NCBI RefSeq assembly: GCF_902712855.1
Contig: NZ_LR743507.1
Location: forward strand, 4,264,001 to 4,328,000
Source of the DNA: Variovorax paradoxus
GTDB taxonomy: Bacteria; Pseudomonadota; Gammaproteobacteria; Burkholderiales; Burkholderiaceae_C
Direction of reading: 5' to 3'
Length of the DNA: 64,000 nucleotides
Part shown: positions 7,631 through 18,549 of the stretch, piece by piece
Position numbering within the stretch: the stretch's first letter is position 1
Layout: every line of letters begins with the position of its first letter
The notes under the pieces: generated by a model
Databases searched by the model: none
The model's input: the letters and a program-made list of their open reading frames with translations, nothing else
Told to the model about the DNA's origin: nothing
Program-made: the position numbers and the translations under genes

Positions 7631-9415
7631 ATGGCTTCTATCCCACCGTCTTCCATGGCCAAGGGCTCTCCCCGCTCGCTGTCGGGCCTGAGCCCTTTTC
7701 TCCGCCCGTACCGGGTCCAGATCGTCTTGGCGGCCATCTTTCTGGTGATGGCAGCGGTCACCACCCTGGTTTTTCCTATCGCCTTGAGAAGCCTGATTGA
7801 CGGCGGCTTGATCAATCCGGACAAGGGCGCACAGACGATGGCGCTGCGGGAGCATTTCGGCGCCCTCTTCGCGGTCGCCGTGGCGCTGGGGCTTTTCTCC
7901 GCCGCGCGCTTCTACACCGTGAGCTGGCTCGGCGAGCGCGTGACCGCCGACATCCGCAATGCGGTCTACGGCCATGTGCTCAAGCAGAGCCCGGCGTTCT
8001 TCGAGACCACGCAGACCGGCGAGGTGCTGTCGCGCCTCACGGCAGACACCACGCTGGTCCAGACCGTCGTCGGCTCTTCGCTCAGCATGGGCCTGCGAAA
8101 TGCCGTCATGGGCGTGGGCGCACTGGCCGTGCTGGTGTGGACCAACCCCTACGTGATGGTGCAGGTGCTGGGCATCCTGGTGCTGGTGGTGCTGCCGAGC
8201 ATGTGGTTCGGCCGCCGCGTGCGCAAGCTGTCGCGCGCCAGCCAGGACCGCGTGGCCGACTCGAGCGCCATCGCTGCCGAGGTACTGAACGCCATCCCCG
8301 TGGTGCAGAGCTACACCGCCGAGGGCCGCGAGGCGACCCGCTTCAGCGGCTCGACCGAGAACGCCTTCCGTACCGCCGTTCGCCGCACCAAGGCGCGCTC
8401 GGTGCTGGTGGCATTCATCATCATCGCGACCTCCGCCGCCCTGCTCTGGGGCCTGTACCAGGGCACGCAGGCGGTGCTGCGCGGCGACATCACTGCCGGC
8501 CACCTGGGGCAGACCGTGGTCTACGTGGCGATCCTGGCGAGCGCGACCGCGGTGCTTGGCGAGGTCTACGGCGACCTGCTGCGCGCCGCCGGCGCAACCG
8601 AGCGACTGATGGAACTGCTGCATGCGCCGGCCGCCATCGTCTCGCCGGCGGTTCCGGCGGTCACGCCCGTTCCCGTCGCGGGCAGCGCCATCCGGTTCGA
8701 GAACGTCACCTTCCACTATCCGTCGCGGCCCGGCACGCCGGCGCTGCGCGACTTCAGCCTCGACGTCGCTCCCGGCGAAACCGTCGCGCTGGTCGGTTCG
8801 AGCGGCGCCGGAAAAAGCACGGTGTTCCAGCTGCTGCTGCGCTACTACGACCCGCAATCGGGCCGCCTGACGCTCGACGGCGCTCCGCTCGCAACCCTCG
8901 CGCTGCCCGACCTGCGCACCCGCATCGGCCTCGTGCCGCAGGACGCGGTGATCTTTTCGGCCAGCGCTTTCGAAAACATCCGCTACGGACGCCCCGAAGC
9001 CACGGCCGACGAAGTGCACGCCGCCGCGCGCGCAGCCTTCGCCGACGACTTCCTGCAGGCACTGCCCGAGGGCTACGACACCTTCCTCGGCGAGCGCGGC
9101 GTGCGCCTGTCGGGCGGCCAGCGCCAGCGCATCGCGATTGCACGCGCGATCCTGAAGAACCCGCCGCTGCTGCTGCTCGACGAGGCCACCAGCGCGCTCG
9201 ACGCGGAAAGCGAACGCATGGTGCAGGCGGCACTGGAATCGGCAATGGAAAACCGCACCACGGTCGTGATCGCCCACCGTCTCGCCACCGTCCAGAAGGC
9301 CGACCGCATCGTGGTGCTGGACCACGGCGGCATCGTGGAGCAAGGCACGCACGCGACGCTGGTCGCGCAGGGCGGCGTCTACGCCAGGCTGGCGGCACTG
9401 CAGTTCGCGGCCTGA
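7631..9415 (+). CDS. MsbA/ABCB-type ABC exporter (fused TMD-NBD)
   Basis: A half-transporter of 594 aa that would act as a homodimer in the inner membrane. The N-terminal six-TM domain (about 30-325) includes the SRLTADTTLVQTVVGSSLS coupling region. The C-terminal ATPase has Walker A VGSSGAGKSTV (about 395), signature RLSGGQRQR (about 495), Walker B LLLLDEATSALD (about 515) and the H-loop IAHRL. Family relatives export lipids or drugs; the substrate is not determinable here. It is divergent from marR and shares the 77-bp control region, so it could also respond to the MarR protein; that is inference. ATG 7631 is used; ATG 7655 is an alternative. Confidence 0.9.
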   Translation: MASIPPSSMAKGSPRSLSGLSPFLRPYRVQIVLAAIFLVMAAVTTLVFPIALRSLIDGGLINPDKGAQTMALREHFGALFAVAVALGLFSAARFYTVSWLGERVTADIRNAVYGHVLKQSPAFFETTQTGEVLSRLTADTTLVQTVVGSSLSMGLRNAVMGVGALAVLVWTNPYVMVQVLGILVLVVLPSMWFGRRVRKLSRASQDRVADSSAIAAEVLNAIPVVQSYTAEGREATRFSGSTENAFRTAVRRTKARSVLVAFIIIATSAALLWGLYQGTQAVLRGDITAGHLGQTVVYVAILASATAVLGEVYGDLLRAAGATERLMELLHAPAAIVSPAVPAVTPVPVAGSAIRFENVTFHYPSRPGTPALRDFSLDVAPGETVALVGSSGAGKSTVFQLLLRYYDPQSGRLTLDGAPLATLALPDLRTRIGLVPQDAVIFSASAFENIRYGRPEATADEVHAAARAAFADDFLQALPEGYDTFLGERGVRLSGGQRQRIAIARAILKNPPLLLLDEATSALDAESERMVQAALESAMENRTTVVIAHRLATVQKADRIVVLDHGGIVEQGTHATLVAQGGVYARLAALQFAA

Positions 9416-9424
9416 GCGCCGAGT

Positions 9425-9450
9425 GCCCTGCTGCCCTGCTGCCCTGCTGC
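9425..9450 (+). repeat. Three tandem copies of GCCCTGCT
   Basis: The 8-mer GCCCTGCT is repeated three times head to tail (9425-9448) between the convergent ABC exporter and DUF1178 genes, ending at the DUF1178 stop codon. It is probably a slippage-prone simple repeat with no evident function. Confidence 0.7.
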
Positions 9451-9918
9451 TTATTGCAGCGTTTCCTTGAGCGCTGCGGGAATCGGCAGCGCCATCACGG
9501 CAATGCCTTCGTCGAGCAGCGCTTCGGTCTGCTCGGGCGTCGCCTGACCACGGATGCCACGCTCCTGGGTTTCGCCGTAGTGCATCTTGCGCGCCTCGTC
9601 GGCGAAGCGGTCTCCGACGTCCTCGGTCTTCGAGAGCACCTCGCGCACGGCGCGCATCCAGCGGGCCTCGGGTGAGCTTTCGGCCGAAATGCCGGAAGAA
9701 GAAACGGATGGGGCTGCGCCGGCCGCTGCCGCCTGCTGCGGCGCCCTGGCATTGCCCAGGTTGATGCGCGGTGCGCTCAACAGCTTGACGATGGCGGTGT
9801 CGCCGCACACCGGGCACTCGACCAGTCCGCCGGCCAACTGGCTGTCGAAGGCCTCGTTGGAAGCGAACCAGCCCTCGAAGCCATGGCCGTGTGCGCAGCG
9901 GAGATCGAGAACTTTCAT
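9451..9918 (-). CDS. DUF1178 family protein with N-terminal zinc-ribbon-like motif
   Basis: A 155-aa conserved proteobacterial protein of unknown function. The start MKVLDLRCAHGHGFEGWF is family-typical, with CxH and C-P-V-C (ECPVCG, about 36-41) giving a putative small zinc ribbon, then an Ala/Ser-rich linker and an alpha-helical C-terminus with EARKMHYGE. The frame is open upstream into the NUDIX gene, but homology starts at Met 9918, eight bases after that gene's stop codon. It is the last member of the minus-strand nuo-DUF2818-NUDIX-DUF1178 string. No biochemical role can be assigned. Confidence 0.85.
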   Translation of the reverse strand: MKVLDLRCAHGHGFEGWFASNEAFDSQLAGGLVECPVCGDTAIVKLLSAPRINLGNARAPQQAAAAGAAPSVSSSGISAESSPEARWMRAVREVLSKTEDVGDRFADEARKMHYGETQERGIRGQATPEQTEALLDEGIAVMALPIPAALKETLQ

Positions 9919-9926
9919 GCGCGGAA

Positions 9927-10544
9927 TTATCCCGCGCTGCCTTCCGGAGGGACGGCCTTCCAGTCCAGAGCCCACGCGCCCGACAGGACGTTCTGCAGCC
10001 ACAGCGTGCAGGTCAGCGTCTTGGCGTCGGTCACCGTGCCGTCGCGGCACCAGCCGGCCAGCTCCTCGGGGGTGGCGGTGAACACGTCGAGGAACTCGCC
10101 ATGGTCGAGTTGCCGCTCGCCGAGCGAAAGGCCACGCGCGAAGTAGATGTGGATGATCTCGGTCGAGTACGCCACCGCAAGGTGCATGGCGCCCGCGTGC
10201 GCCCACTCGCGCGCGGTGTAGCCGGTTTCCTCGAGCAGTTCGCGCCGCCCGCACACGAACGGATCTTCGCCGGCGTCGATCTTGCCTGCCGGAAACTCGA
10301 CCATCACGTGACCGATGGGGTAACGGAACTGCCGCTCGAGCACCACACGGCCGTCGTCCAGCAACGGAATGACCACCACGGCGCCCGGGTGCACCACGTA
10401 CTCGCGCGTGGCCGTATGGCCGTCGGGCAGGCGGATGGTGTCGCGCTTGGCCTGCAGGAAGTTGCCCTTGACGAGCTCTTCGCTGCTGATGAGCTCTTCG
10501 CGCAAGTGCACGTCGGCAACGGGAGAAGTGGTCGGTGCAGTCAT
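9927..10544 (-). CDS. NUDIX hydrolase, ADP-ribose pyrophosphatase-like
   Basis: A 205-aa cytosolic NUDIX hydrolase. The Nudix box G-KIDAG-E...RRELLEETGY (about 117-139) matches G-x5-E-x7-R-E-U-x-E-E-x-G-U, which binds the catalytic Mg ions. The LPDGHTATREYVVHPGAVVVIP and FRYPIGHVMVEFPAG stretches are typical of ADP-ribose/NDP-sugar pyrophosphatases (NudF type), which split ADP-ribose to AMP and ribose-5-phosphate. It lies 5 bp downstream of the DUF2818 gene and 8 bp upstream of the DUF1178 gene. Its position behind the NADH dehydrogenase operon fits turnover of NAD breakdown products, but that link is only contextual. Confidence 0.9.
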   Translation of the reverse strand: MTAPTTSPVADVHLREELISSEELVKGNFLQAKRDTIRLPDGHTATREYVVHPGAVVVIPLLDDGRVVLERQFRYPIGHVMVEFPAGKIDAGEDPFVCGRRELLEETGYTAREWAHAGAMHLAVAYSTEIIHIYFARGLSLGERQLDHGEFLDVFTATPEELAGWCRDGTVTDAKTLTCTLWLQNVLSGAWALDWKAVPPEGSAG

Positions 10545-10548
10545 GTCT

Positions 10549-10854
10549 TCAGTGCCTGTGTTTCATCAGATAGCGCCAGGTGAACCCGGGAAAGGCCAGC
10601 ACGATGAACAGCGCCCCGGTCACCGCATAGAACTCCCACCCCTGGGAAGCGATCTGCCCTGCCCTGCGCTCGAACAGCAGCCCGACGCCGCCGGCCAGAA
10701 AGTACAAGACCACCAGTTCGGCGAGGCGCACCGCCAGCGACTTGGGTCTCGTCGCAAGCGGTACGACCCCGAACAGGCGGTCGTTGAAGAACGGCAGATT
10801 GGCAGCCACCAGGGCCACCAGCAGGACGACCCAGACCGACGCGGTTTGCGACAC
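10549..10854 (-). CDS. DUF2818 small membrane protein downstream of nuoN
   Basis: A 101-aa hydrophobic protein with about three TM segments (residues 5-23, 43-62, 76-96), starting MSQTASVWVVLLVALVAANL and ending in basic MKHRH. It is recognised as the DUF2818 family, found next to nuoN in Burkholderiales. It lies 25 bp after nuoN and 4 bp before the NUDIX gene, so it is probably cotranscribed with complex I. Function unknown; a complex I accessory or assembly role is plausible from position only. Confidence 0.85.
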   Translation of the reverse strand: MSQTASVWVVLLVALVAANLPFFNDRLFGVVPLATRPKSLAVRLAELVVLYFLAGGVGLLFERRAGQIASQGWEFYAVTGALFIVLAFPGFTWRYLMKHRH

Positions 10855-10879
10855 CTTGATCGACGGGGCCGGCGCCGCG

Positions 10880-12367
10880 TCAGTGGGCCAGCGTCGCCAC
10901 GATCGCGTCGTAGCAGAGGCTCATCAGCCCGCCAGGAACAATGCCCAGGATCAGGATCAGCGCGCCATTGATCGTGAGCACGGTGCGCACGTCGCGCGGT
11001 GCCGACACGGTGGTGGCCGTCACCGGCGCGTCGAAGTACATGACCTTGACCACGCGCAGGTAATAGAAGGCGCCGATCAGCGACATCATCACCGCGAACA
11101 CTGCCAAGCCGATGTAGATGGCATGGCCGGACGCGATGAGCGCCTGCAGCACTGCCAGCTTGGCATAGAAACCCACCAGCGGCGGCAGCCCGGCCAGCGA
11201 GAACATCGCGATGGCCATCACGCCGGCGTACAGCGGGCTGCGCTGGTTCAGGCCTGCGAGATCGGTGATCTCTTCGCTCTCGAAGCCTTCGCGCGCCAAC
11301 AGCAGGATGATGCCGAAGCTCGCCAGCGTCGTCAGCACATAGGTCACGATGTAGAACATCGAGGCGCTGTACGCGTACTGGGCGTTGTAGGTGCCCTGCT
11401 GGTCCGAGCCTGCCACCAGGCCGAGCAGCATGAAGCCCATCTGCGAAATGGTCGAATACGCCAGCATCCGCTTCAGGTTGCTCTGCGCGATGGCGGCCAG
11501 GTTGCCAACCAGCAGCGAAGCGATGGCGAGCACCGCCAGCATCTGCTGCCAGTCGATGGCCAGCGGTTGGAGCGCGTCGACCAGCAGGCGGATGATGATG
11601 GCGAAGGCAGCCAGCTCGGGCGCGGCGCCGATCAGCAGCGTGATCGCCGTCGGAGCACCCTGGTAGACGTCGGGCACCCACATGTGGAACGGCGCAGCGC
11701 CCACCTTGAATGCCAGGCCTGCCACGATGAACACGAGGCCGAACACCAGCACTTGGTGATTCACCTTGCCGCTCGCGATGGTCTTGAACACCTCGTTGAC
11801 GTCGAGCGAACCGGTCGCGCCATACATCATGGACAGACCGTACAGCAGGAAGCCGCTGGCCATGGCGCCGAGCACGAAGTACTTCATCGCAGCTTCGCTG
11901 GCCACCGCGTTGTCGCGGCGCAGCGCCACCAGCGCATAGCTCGACAGCGTGAGCAGTTCCAGGCCCAGGTAGATCAGCAGGAAGTTGCTGCCCGAGATCA
12001 TCACGAACATGCCCAGCAGCGCGAACATGCTGATGGTGAACATCTCGCCGCCGCGCAGCATCTCGCGGTCGGCCGCATAGGGACGGCCGTAGACCAGGGT
12101 GACCATCAGGGCGACGGTAGCGAAGCACTTGAGCCAGTTGCCCATCGGGTCGCTGACGACCATGCCGCCGAAGCCGTAGATCGTCTTGGCGTCGAGGGCC
12201 TGCAGGCCCGACAGCACGGCGACCACGGCCAGCGTGAGCAGCGTGAGCACATAGGTGCGGGTACGGCGGTGGCTCGTGGTGGACAGGTCGACCAGTGCAA
12301 TGATGCAGGTCATGACCAGCAGCACGATTTCAGGGTAGATCGTGACCCAGCTGAGTTTGTCAATCAT
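10880..12367 (-). CDS. nuoN: NADH-quinone oxidoreductase subunit N
   Basis: Antiporter-like proton-pumping membrane subunit of respiratory complex I, 495 aa with about 14 TM helices. Family features include the conserved MKYFVLGAMASGFLLYG segment (TM5 Glu/Lys region), the TM7 stretch KVGAAPFHMWVPDVYQGAPT and KRMLAYSTISQMGF (TM8). It is the last nuo gene, 24 bp after nuoM. With NuoL and NuoM it forms the distal pump modules of the membrane arm. Confidence 0.97.
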   Translation of the reverse strand: MIDKLSWVTIYPEIVLLVMTCIIALVDLSTTSHRRTRTYVLTLLTLAVVAVLSGLQALDAKTIYGFGGMVVSDPMGNWLKCFATVALMVTLVYGRPYAADREMLRGGEMFTISMFALLGMFVMISGSNFLLIYLGLELLTLSSYALVALRRDNAVASEAAMKYFVLGAMASGFLLYGLSMMYGATGSLDVNEVFKTIASGKVNHQVLVFGLVFIVAGLAFKVGAAPFHMWVPDVYQGAPTAITLLIGAAPELAAFAIIIRLLVDALQPLAIDWQQMLAVLAIASLLVGNLAAIAQSNLKRMLAYSTISQMGFMLLGLVAGSDQQGTYNAQYAYSASMFYIVTYVLTTLASFGIILLLAREGFESEEITDLAGLNQRSPLYAGVMAIAMFSLAGLPPLVGFYAKLAVLQALIASGHAIYIGLAVFAVMMSLIGAFYYLRVVKVMYFDAPVTATTVSAPRDVRTVLTINGALILILGIVPGGLMSLCYDAIVATLAH

Positions 12368-12391
12368 CTCGTTCTCTTCTTCAGCGTGGCA

Positions 12392-13870
12392 TCAGGAGGG
12401 CAGCTTCGAAACTGCCACGTGGCGCAGCAGCTCGGTCACCGACGCATCCATGGCATCGGTGAAAGGCTTCGGGAACAGGCCCATCCACAGCACGGCGATG
12501 GCCAGCAACGCCAGCATCAGGAATTCGCGAGCGTTGATGTCGGTGAGTTCCTTGACGTGGTCGTTGCCGACGGGGCCCAGGTACACGCGCTTGTACATCC
12601 AGAGGGTATAGGCCGCACCGAAGATCAGCGCGGTCGCTGCGCCGAGGCCGATCCAGAAGTTGGCCTTCACGGCGCCGAGGATGACCATCCACTCGCCCAC
12701 GAAACCTGCGGTGCCCGGCAGCCCGCAATTGGCCATGGCGAACAGCAGCGCGAACGCGGCGAACTTGGGCATGGTGTTGACCACGCCGCCGTAGTCGGCG
12801 ATCTGACGCGAGTGCACGCGGTCGTACAGCACGCCGATGCCCAGGAACATGGCGCCCGACACGAAGCCGTGGGCAATCATCTGCACGATGCCGCCGGACA
12901 CGCCGAGTTCGTTGAAGATGAAGAAGCCGAGCGTCACGAAGCCCATGTGGGCGACCGACGAGTAAGCCACCAGCTTCTTCATGTCCTGCTGCACCAGCGC
13001 CACGAGGCCCACGTAGATCACGGCGATCAGCGACAGCGCGATCATGAGCCAGGCCCATTCGTGCGAGGCATCCGGCGCGATCGGCATCGAGAAGCGCAGG
13101 AAACCGTAGGCGCCCAGCTTCAGCATGATCGCGGCCAGCACGGCGGAGCCGCCGGTGGGGGCCTCGACGTGCACGTCGGGCAGCCAGGTGTGCACCGGCC
13201 ACATCGGTACCTTCACAGCGAAGGCTGCGAAGAAGGCGAAGAACAGGAAGGTCTGCGCGCTCGCACCCAGCGGCAGCTTGTGCCAGGCCAGGATGTCGAA
13301 GCTGCCGCCCGACTTGTTGTAGAGGTAGATCAACGCCACCAGCATCAGCAGCGAGCCGAGCAAGGTGTACAGGAAGAACTTGAACGCCGCGTAGATCTTG
13401 TTCGGGCCGCCCCAGATACCGATGATCAGGTACATCGGGATCAGCGTGGCTTCGAAGAACACGTAGAACAGGATGCCGTCCAGCGACGCGAACACGCCGA
13501 TCATGAAACCCGACAGGATCAGGAACGCGCCCATGTACTGGTTCACGCGCTCGGTGATCACTTCCCATGCCGAAATCACGACGATGACGGTGATGAACGA
13601 CGTCAGCAGCACCAGCCAGAGCGACAGCCCGTCGATCCCGAGGTGGTAGTTGACGTTGAAGCGCGCGATCCAGCTCGTCTTCTCGACGAACTGCATGGCG
13701 GCGGTACCGTTCTGGAAACCCGTGAACAACGGCACCGTGACCAGGAAGCTCACGATGGAACCGACGAGCGCGACCCAGCGGACGCCCCTGGCGTGCTCGT
13801 CACGGCCAAACGCCAGCAGCGCGGCGCCGAATGCGATCGGCACCCAGATGGCAAGGCTCAACAAACCCAT
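12392..13870 (-). CDS. nuoM: NADH-quinone oxidoreductase subunit M
   Basis: Antiporter-like membrane subunit of complex I, 492 aa. Typical motifs: YHLGIDGLSLWLVLLTSF near the N-terminus, FFEATLIPMYLIIGIWGG (with the TM5 Glu), KVPMWPVHTWLPDVHVEAPT (TM7 Lys/His) and DMKKLVAYSSVAHMGFV (TM8). It lies between nuoL and nuoN in the usual order and translocates protons in response to quinone reduction. Length is normal for the family. Confidence 0.97.
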   Translation of the reverse strand: MGLLSLAIWVPIAFGAALLAFGRDEHARGVRWVALVGSIVSFLVTVPLFTGFQNGTAAMQFVEKTSWIARFNVNYHLGIDGLSLWLVLLTSFITVIVVISAWEVITERVNQYMGAFLILSGFMIGVFASLDGILFYVFFEATLIPMYLIIGIWGGPNKIYAAFKFFLYTLLGSLLMLVALIYLYNKSGGSFDILAWHKLPLGASAQTFLFFAFFAAFAVKVPMWPVHTWLPDVHVEAPTGGSAVLAAIMLKLGAYGFLRFSMPIAPDASHEWAWLMIALSLIAVIYVGLVALVQQDMKKLVAYSSVAHMGFVTLGFFIFNELGVSGGIVQMIAHGFVSGAMFLGIGVLYDRVHSRQIADYGGVVNTMPKFAAFALLFAMANCGLPGTAGFVGEWMVILGAVKANFWIGLGAATALIFGAAYTLWMYKRVYLGPVGNDHVKELTDINAREFLMLALLAIAVLWMGLFPKPFTDAMDASVTELLRHVAVSKLPS

Positions 13871-13895
13871 TTTTCTTTTTCTCCAGCGCTTAGGC

Positions 13896-15926
<2,031 letters not shown>

Positions 15927-15933
15927 GTTGCTG

Positions 15934-16242
15934 TCAACCCTTGAGCGAGTTGAGTTCGTCCACGTTGATGTTCGACTTGTTGCGGAACAGCAGAACCAGC
16001 AGTGCCAGCCCGATGGCCGACTCGGCCGCGGCCACCGTCAGAATGAAGAACACGAAGATCTGGCCGTGCATGTCGCCCAGGAAATGCGAGAAGGCCACGA
16101 AGTTCATGTTGACGGCGAGCAGCATCAGCTCGATGGCCATCAGCAGAACGATCAGGTTCTTGCGGTTCAGGAAGATGCCGATCACGGACAGCGCGAAGAG
16201 CATCGCGCCGAGCGAAAGAAAGTGTCCGAGCGTGAGCGTCAT
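15934..16242 (-). CDS. nuoK: NADH-quinone oxidoreductase subunit K
   Basis: Small three-TM membrane subunit of complex I, 102 aa, family-typical length. Conserved glutamates lie in TM2 (MAIELMLLAVNMNFVAF) and TM3 (LTVAAAESAIGLALLVLLFR) in the proton path near the quinone module. The start overlaps the nuoJ stop by 4 bp (ATGA), indicating translational coupling. Confidence 0.97.
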   Translation of the reverse strand: MTLTLGHFLSLGAMLFALSVIGIFLNRKNLIVLLMAIELMLLAVNMNFVAFSHFLGDMHGQIFVFFILTVAAAESAIGLALLVLLFRNKSNINVDELNSLKG

Positions 16243-16895
16243 GCCTTGTTTTCCTTTGCAGCGTCCGCAGCTGCAGCTTCAGCCACAGGTTCGGCCGGAC
16301 GCGTTGCCGGCATCTGCACGATGCGCACGCGGTCACGCGCCTTCACGCGCACCTGGTCGGCCGGGTTGACGTACTTGCTGTCCTTGCGGGTGCGCAGCGT
16401 CAGTGCAATGGCGGCCACGATGGCCACGAGCAGGATGACCGCGGCGATTTCCAGCGGGTAGAGATATTCGGAGTAAAGCAGCTTGCCCAGTTCGAGCGTG
16501 TTGGAGGTGTTGGCCGCTGCACCGGCAACGGCGCGTGGCGCCTCGCCGAGGCGGAAACCACCCATGAGCACGGCCGCCATTTCGAGCGCAATGAGAGCGC
16601 CCACGCCGGCAGCCAGCGGGAAGTGCTTCCAGAAGCCCTCACGCAAACTGTCGACGTTGATGTCCAGCATCATCACGACGAACAGGAACAGCACCATCAC
16701 GGCGCCGACATACACCAGCACGAGCGAGATCGCGAGGAACTCGGCGCGCAGCAGCAGCCAGATGGCCGATGCCTGGAAGAAGGCCAGCACCAGGTACAAC
16801 GCGGCGTACACGGGGTTGCGGGCGGTGATGACGCGGAACGCTGCGAACAGCAGCACCGCGGCAAACAGATAGAACAGACCGGTCTTGACGTCCAT
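16239..16895 (-). CDS. nuoJ: NADH-quinone oxidoreductase subunit J
   Basis: Five-TM membrane subunit of complex I, 218 aa from ATG 16895. The family hallmark VYVGAVMVLFLFVVMMLDIN carries the TM3 pi-bulge region involved in coupling. The C-terminal tail after about residue 185 (MPATRPAEPVAEAAAADAAK) is a low-complexity Ala/Glu extension. The frame stays open into nuoI, but MDVKTGLFYLFAA is the natural start. The stop overlaps the nuoK start by 4 bp. Confidence 0.96.
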   Translation of the reverse strand: MDVKTGLFYLFAAVLLFAAFRVITARNPVYAALYLVLAFFQASAIWLLLRAEFLAISLVLVYVGAVMVLFLFVVMMLDINVDSLREGFWKHFPLAAGVGALIALEMAAVLMGGFRLGEAPRAVAGAAANTSNTLELGKLLYSEYLYPLEIAAVILLVAIVAAIALTLRTRKDSKYVNPADQVRVKARDRVRIVQMPATRPAEPVAEAAAADAAKENKA

Positions 16896-16933
16896 TGGAA
16901 TTCGAATTGGTACGGGGTTCGGGCTGGTCGGAG

Positions 16934-17455
16934 TCAGCGGTACTTGGCGTCGGCCGCCTTGTTCGCTGCAATTTCGTTTTCGTAGCGATCGCCCACGGCA
17001 AGGAGCATGTCCTTGGTGAAGTACAGGTCGCCACGCTTCTCGCCGTGGTACTCGAAGATGTGCGTTTCGACGATCGAGTCGACCGGGCAGCTTTCTTCGC
17101 AGAAGCCGCAGAAGATGCACTTGGTCAGGTCGATGTCGTAGCGCGTCGTGCGGCGCGAGCCGTCGTCACGGACGTCGGACTCGATGGTGATCGCCAGCGC
17201 CGGGCAGACGGCTTCGCAGAGCTTGCATGCGATGCAGCGCTCTTCGCCGTTTTCATAGCGGCGCAGCGCATGCAGGCCACGGAAGCGCGGCGACAGCGGC
17301 GTCTTCTCTTCGGGAAACTGCACCGTGATCTTGCGGGAGAAGGCGTACTTGCCGGTGATCGCCAGGCCCTTGAACAGCTCGAACAGCATGAAGCTGCTCA
17401 GGAAGTCCTTGAGCGAGAACGGCGCGGACGGCGTTGCGGTGTGCGCAGCAGACAT
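16934..17455 (-). CDS. nuoI: NADH-quinone oxidoreductase subunit I (two 4Fe-4S clusters)
   Basis: Peripheral-arm ferredoxin-like subunit, 173 aa. Two CxxCxxCxxxCP motifs, CIACKLCEAVCP and CIFCGFCEESCP, bind clusters N6a and N6b, which pass electrons from NuoG to NuoB. The N-terminal amphipathic region SLKDFLSSFMLFELFKGLAI contacts NuoH. Start ATG 17455 is chosen over the longer open frame because homology begins there; it lies 14 bp after the nuoH stop. Confidence 0.97.
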   Translation of the reverse strand: MSAAHTATPSAPFSLKDFLSSFMLFELFKGLAITGKYAFSRKITVQFPEEKTPLSPRFRGLHALRRYENGEERCIACKLCEAVCPALAITIESDVRDDGSRRTTRYDIDLTKCIFCGFCEESCPVDSIVETHIFEYHGEKRGDLYFTKDMLLAVGDRYENEIAANKAADAKYR

Positions 17456-17469
17456 GTTGGCGCTTCCTG

Positions 17470-18549
17470 TTATTTCCAGATGTTGAACGGCGTCTGCATC
17501 CAGCCACCGACCACGACCAGCCACACGAGGGTGACGGGAATGAAGATCTTCCAGCCCAGACGCATGATCTGGTCATAACGGAAGCGCGGGAACGTCGAGC
17601 GCACCCACAGGAACATGGTGACCACGCAGAAGGTCTTCGCGCCCAGCCAGATCCAGCCGGGGATGAAGCTCAGGAAGTCGAACGGCGGCAGCCATCCACC
17701 GAGGAACAGCACCACGGTGAGGATCGACACGAGCCACATGTTGGCGTATTCGGCCAGGAAGAACATCGCGAAACTCATGCCCGAGTACTCGATCATGTGG
17801 CCGGCCACGATTTCGGATTCGCCTTCGACCACGTCGAACGGGTGGCGGTTGGTTTCCGCCAGACCCGAGATGAAGTAGACGACGAAGATCGGCAGCAGCG
17901 GCAGCCAGTTCCACGACAGGAAGCTCACGCCCATGTCGGCGAACATGCCCTTGCCCTGCACGTTCACGATCTCGCTCATGTTCAGGCTGCCGGTGACCAT
18001 CAGCACCACGACGAAGCAGAAGCCCATCGCGATTTCGTAGCTCACCATCTGCGCTGAGGCGCGCAGCGCGCCGAGAAACGCGTACTTCGAGTTCGAGGCC
18101 CAGCCCGCAATGATCACGCCATACACCTCGAGCGAAGTGATGGCCATCACGAACAGCAGGCCGGCATTGATGTTGGCCAGCGCCACGTCGGGCCCGAAGG
18201 GAATCACGGCCCATGCGGCGAGCGCCGGCATGATGGTCATGATCGGGCCCAGCAGGAACAGGCCCTTGTTGGCGACCGTCGGAAGAATGATTTCCTTGGT
18301 CATCAGCTTGAGCGCGTCGGCGATCGGCTGCAGAAGGCCCAGCGGGCCGATGCGGTTCGGGCCGATGCGAATCTGCGTGAAGCCGATGGCCTTGCGTTCC
18401 CACAGCGTGAGGTACGCCACGGCCAGCATCAGCGGAATCACGACGACGATGATCTTGATCAGCGTCCAGATCACCGGCCAGACCACGCCGGTCCACCAGC
18501 CTGCGGCCACCAGGCCCTGGCCGAAGCCATGAATGGTGTCGACGATCAT
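17470..18549 (-). CDS. nuoH: NADH-quinone oxidoreductase subunit H
   Basis: Membrane subunit forming the quinone chamber, 359 aa, about eight TMs. Conserved motifs are LWERKAIGFTQIRIGPNRIGP, the glutamate-rich cytoplasmic loop GLAETNRHPFDVVEGESEIV and YSGMSFAMFFLAEYANM. The start ATG 18549 overlaps the nuoG stop by 4 bp (ATGA), so the longer open frame into nuoG is rejected. Confidence 0.97.
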   Translation of the reverse strand: MIVDTIHGFGQGLVAAGWWTGVVWPVIWTLIKIIVVVIPLMLAVAYLTLWERKAIGFTQIRIGPNRIGPLGLLQPIADALKLMTKEIILPTVANKGLFLLGPIMTIMPALAAWAVIPFGPDVALANINAGLLFVMAITSLEVYGVIIAGWASNSKYAFLGALRASAQMVSYEIAMGFCFVVVLMVTGSLNMSEIVNVQGKGMFADMGVSFLSWNWLPLLPIFVVYFISGLAETNRHPFDVVEGESEIVAGHMIEYSGMSFAMFFLAEYANMWLVSILTVVLFLGGWLPPFDFLSFIPGWIWLGAKTFCVVTMFLWVRSTFPRFRYDQIMRLGWKIFIPVTLVWLVVVGGWMQTPFNIWK